A DNA stretch of 34,451 nt from NCBI GenBank assembly GCA_018653605.1, contig JABHYY010000027.1, positions 1 through 34,451 on the forward strand. The letters run 5' to 3'. How positions within the stretch are numbered: position 1 is the first letter of the stretch; each line of letters begins with the position of its first letter. Below the pieces are notes generated by a model. The model was not told the DNA's origin. It saw only the letters and a list, made by a program, of their open reading frames with translations, and ran no database searches. Positions 32,515 through 34,451 of this stretch are shown here, piece by piece. The stretch comes from an archaeon (GTDB lineage: Archaea > Nanobdellota > Nanobdellia > SCGC-AAA011-G17 > GW2011-AR17). The position numbers and the translations under genes are program-made.

Positions 32515-32598
32515 TTTTTAAATCCTCCTATAACAACCTCTTTTAGTAAGGGATTTTAACAATAGTATATAAACTTTATCAAGAAAGATTAAAAAGGA

Positions 32599-32671
32599 TA
32601 GCCCCACCAGGATTCGAACCTGGGCCTTCACCTCCAAAGGGTGAAATCATTGGCCACTAGACTATGGGGCT
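32599..32671 (-). tRNA. tRNA-Gln (anticodon UUG)
   Basis: 73 nt on the minus strand. Acceptor AGCCCCA/TGGGGCT with A73, anticodon arm TCACC-CTTTGGA-GGTGA showing UUG, T arm CCAGG-TTCGAAT-CCTGG. No intron; CCA not encoded. Confidence 0.95.
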
Positions 32672-32728
32672 GTAATCCTAAGAAACAAGTTGTCATTTTT
32701 AAATTTACCTATACCAGCAAAAAGAACC

Positions 32729-33481
32729 CTACTTCAATTTACACAAAAAATAGACCTCAGTTCCAAACTTCTTCCTCTCTACAATGTTAGCAAACTCCTT
32801 AAACCACTTCAACCTTCGCTCACTAATAGTCTTCTTTCCACCAAGAGATTTAGTAGCAAAACTCACCAAAGCATAATCACAATCCAACTCAGCAAACATC
32901 TTCTCAGAAAACCCTCTCTCCAAAGCTTCAAACCCCTCCAACACCTTAAACAAAAACACAATATCAGTCTTAACAACCTTGTTAAAACTCAAAACATCAC
33001 CCCACCGAACACCACCAGTCAACCCATACCTATACATATAAGTGTTACAAAAATCAACATCATCCTTATTCACCTCAATACCATAATACCCAACCTGCCC
33101 AAGCCAAGGCATACTAAAAACATTAAACCCACACCCAATATCCAACACAGTACTAAACTCAACATTAGACCTCAACCACTTATACAACTTATCATAATAA
33201 TCTATTCTTTCCTTAGTAGACAAATGACAACCCAAAATATTTCTACAACCTTCTTTATCATCCCACCCAGCCAAACTTTCCAAAAACTTTTCTTTTTTTC
33301 TATATAGAGGGGTCCTGAACGCACCATAAAGATCTCTGAGTTTCGCTCTGACAACTTTCATAAGCTCTTTTTTTTGCTTTGGTAACTCATACTTACCTGA
33401 AAAGCTAACTATCACTCTTGAAACAAAATCATCATCCAAGTTTTTATACTCTTTCTTCCTTTTTACTTCATCTAATAACAT
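32729..33481 (-). CDS. 16S rRNA methyltransferase related to the Arm/Rmt (G1405) family
   Basis: 250 residues. An N-terminal helical domain (1-105) ends in HLSTKERIDYYDKLY (86-100), the H-x-S-T-x-E-R element of the FmrO/RmtB family. The class I SAM-binding fold starts with LDIGCGFNVFSMPW (113-126), then GYYGIEVNKDD, FKVLEGFEALE (178-188) and SFATKSLGGKK (207-217), which parallels the S-F-P-x-R-S-L-G-G-R of these enzymes. That family makes N7-methyl-G1405 in 16S rRNA and confers aminoglycoside resistance in bacteria. The same target in an archaeon is inferred, not shown; a housekeeping rRNA methylation is as likely. TATA 27 nt before ATG, so leaderless. Confidence 0.75.
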   Translation of the reverse strand: MLLDEVKRKKEYKNLDDDFVSRVIVSFSGKYELPKQKKELMKVVRAKLRDLYGAFRTPLYRKKEKFLESLAGWDDKEGCRNILGCHLSTKERIDYYDKLYKWLRSNVEFSTVLDIGCGFNVFSMPWLGQVGYYGIEVNKDDVDFCNTYMYRYGLTGGVRWGDVLSFNKVVKTDIVFLFKVLEGFEALERGFSEKMFAELDCDYALVSFATKSLGGKKTISERRLKWFKEFANIVERKKFGTEVYFLCKLK

Positions 33482-33502
33482 GTTTAGGAATAAACTGTGG
33501 TG

Positions 33503-33513
33503 CTATTTAAATC
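33503..33513 (-). promoter_or_regulatory. TATA box of the rRNA methyltransferase gene
   Basis: Minus-strand GATTTAAATAG centred 27 nt before ATG 33481. Confidence 0.55.
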
Positions 33514-33518
33514 TTTGT

Positions 33519-34259
33519 TCAGAAAGGTTCATGAGTTACAGTAATATACTCATTTTCAAATTCAAAAGTTTCAAAAGGTCTTTCTTCCCATGCCCCCATC
33601 AAAGCAGTTTCATAATCTCCTTGAGACCCACTAAGATTCCAAAGATTTAAACTATTGAAATCCTCTATTTCACTTGAAGGATTATACTTAGTTAAACCAA
33701 ATCCACAAGCAACATAATTAGTAAGAGACCCACCATTACCAACCAAATCTTTTCTCCAAGCATACAAACCAGCCATTGCATGAAAATCATACCTATTAGG
33801 AGAGCCAAGAATTAACAAAGAAAGATTACCAACCTCTGCTCTAAAAGGAATCTCTCCCCATCCTTCATCTTCAATAGACTCTCCAGTTGGCTCCAAAATA
33901 GAAGGTAAAGGAGGATGATAATGTGCAAAAAACACAGAATCATATTTTATAAGCAAACCTTCAATAAAATCATAATCCGGAAAAACTTGAGTAATCCCTT
34001 CACTAAAACTTTCCTCACCACCAACCTCAAGCCACATCCCTTCTTCAGGAATATAAGCAAAAAACTCTTCATAATAACTAGCATCCCAAATATTTTCTAA
34101 ATCCTCAATACCCTCATCAAAACTTTGAAAAGTAACAATTCTTTCAGTGTTCAAAGTATTACTTTCTAAATTACTTCTCAAATCCCAAATTCTTTCATCT
34201 TCAGGTGGAGTACAACTAGCTAAATATCCTAATCCTAACAAAAGTAATGCTCTTCTCAT
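33519..34259 (-). CDS. Putative lipoprotein of unknown function
   Basis: 246 residues. MRRALLLLGLGYLASC gives a short signal with an L-A-S-C lipobox (Cys16), so it is probably anchored outside the membrane. The acidic ectodomain contains SVFFAHYHPPLPS, an H-x-H-P with a following P-S and acidic residues (ESIED), faintly like the zinc site of JAB/MPN metallopeptidases; W-L-E upstream could supply the Glu. The spacing to the last Asp does not fit well, so I do not call an enzyme. FRAEVGNLSLLILGSP and YDFHAMAGLYAWRKDL look like core strands and a helix. A TATA-like AAAGCTTAAAA about 28 nt upstream suggests a leaderless mRNA. Confidence 0.65.
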   Translation of the reverse strand: MRRALLLLGLGYLASCTPPEDERIWDLRSNLESNTLNTERIVTFQSFDEGIEDLENIWDASYYEEFFAYIPEEGMWLEVGGEESFSEGITQVFPDYDFIEGLLIKYDSVFFAHYHPPLPSILEPTGESIEDEGWGEIPFRAEVGNLSLLILGSPNRYDFHAMAGLYAWRKDLVGNGGSLTNYVACGFGLTKYNPSSEIEDFNSLNLWNLSGSQGDYETALMGAWEERPFETFEFENEYITVTHEPF

Positions 34260-34282
34260 AAAATTGTGTTTAAAGAACTTTC

Positions 34283-34293
34283 TTTTAAGCTTT
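34283..34293 (-). promoter_or_regulatory. TATA box of the putative lipoprotein gene
   Basis: Minus-strand AAAGCTTAAAA centred about 28 nt before ATG 34259, just past the stop of the KH-protein gene. Confidence 0.45.
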
Positions 34294-34294
34294 A

Positions 34295-34451
34295 CTAACG
34301 ACCAAACTTAATCTTATTCTCTAACCATCTAAACACATTAGAATGTGGTGAACCTTCCAACAACATTTCCAAAGCCTGCTTAGCTAAAGCAACACTTTCC
34401 AATTCACCAATCAGAGCAACAGTTTTACCATAAACAACAATATGAGTTTCA
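34295..34451 (-). CDS. Pno1/Dim2-like KH-domain protein, C-terminus only
   Basis: The last 51 residues of a minus-strand gene that enters from the right edge: THIVVYGKTVALIGELESV, then ALAKQALEMLLEGSPHSNVF, then RWLENKIKFGR. The strand-Y-G-K-T-V-A-x-I-G turn, the A-x-x-A-x-E-M-L-L-x-G-S-P-H helix and the final V-x-R-x-L-E segment match the second KH domain of archaeal homologues of Pno1/Dim2, which bind the 3' end of pre-16S rRNA during small-subunit maturation. The start lies outside the window. Confidence 0.85.
   Translation of the reverse strand, partial: ETHIVVYGKTVALIGELESVALAKQALEMLLEGSPHSNVFRWLENKIKFGR

Noticed and set aside
33519-34259. JAB/MPN metallopeptidase for the lipoprotein with HYHPPLPS
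   Set aside because: The H-x-H-P-x-x-P-S part fits, but no Asp follows at the required spacing, so I leave the function open.

Overview
The window reads as a piece of an AT-rich archaeal chromosome, most likely from a DPANN lineage of the Woesearchaeota/Pacearchaeota kind. Support: an archaeal TFB, archaeal/eukaryote-type ribosomal proteins (eS8, eL37, eS1/S3Ae, uS15), an LSm-eL37 gene pair, a Pno1/Dim2-like KH protein, intron-bearing tRNAs, TATA boxes about 24-28 nt before start codons (leaderless mRNAs), class III (pilin-type) signal peptides of the form KRGQVTLFIIIG, and several very large secreted proteins. The lineage assignment is inference from gene style; no 16S gene is present.

Layout. 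1-2402: housekeeping block (end of a possible GNAT acetyltransferase, TFB, eS8, a small unknown, then LSm and eL37 on the plus strand). 2464-3438: a LAGLIDADG endonuclease gene that runs into a tRNA-Leu(UAG) gene carrying an unusual intron, then a small membrane protein. 3462-6440: on the minus strand, a leaderless mini-ORF, a tRNA-His(GUG) with a D-loop insertion, histidyl-tRNA synthetase right behind it, then two paralogous genes that look distantly like cyclodipeptide synthases; a 14-nt sequence reading DCIH in frame recurs three times here. 6466-16216: a surface operon: pilin-signal protein, a 2312-residue secreted protein ending in a lytic transglycosylase and a VanY-type carboxypeptidase domain, and a polytopic membrane protein. 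16278-21368: receiver-like protein, tRNA-Val, a Cys-rich secreted protein with an Arg/Thr/Pro tail, an FG-GAP propeller protein, tRNA-Thr. 21461-22820: eS1, uS15 and a small unknown. 22892-31162: a second giant (2354 residues; propeller, lectin-like domain, transmembrane helix, cytoplasmic PRC barrel), translationally coupled to a 50-residue ribbon-helix-helix protein whose start lies in a perfect 11-bp inverted repeat, and a type IB topoisomerase. 31203-34451: lipoproteins, an unknown gene lying between tRNA-Gln and a partial copy of a tRNA 3' end, an rRNA methyltransferase related to the 16S G1405 (Arm/Rmt) family, and the end of the KH-protein gene.

How it fits together. About two thirds of the window encodes exported or membrane-anchored proteins, consistent with an episymbiotic cell that invests in surface contact. 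The most interesting points are the bacterial-wall-degrading domains on an archaeal surface protein, the tRNA-His/HisRS/CDPS-like cluster with its repeated DCIH element, and the apparently self-regulated giant surface-protein operon. Functional links between neighbours are inferred from spacing and overlap only.
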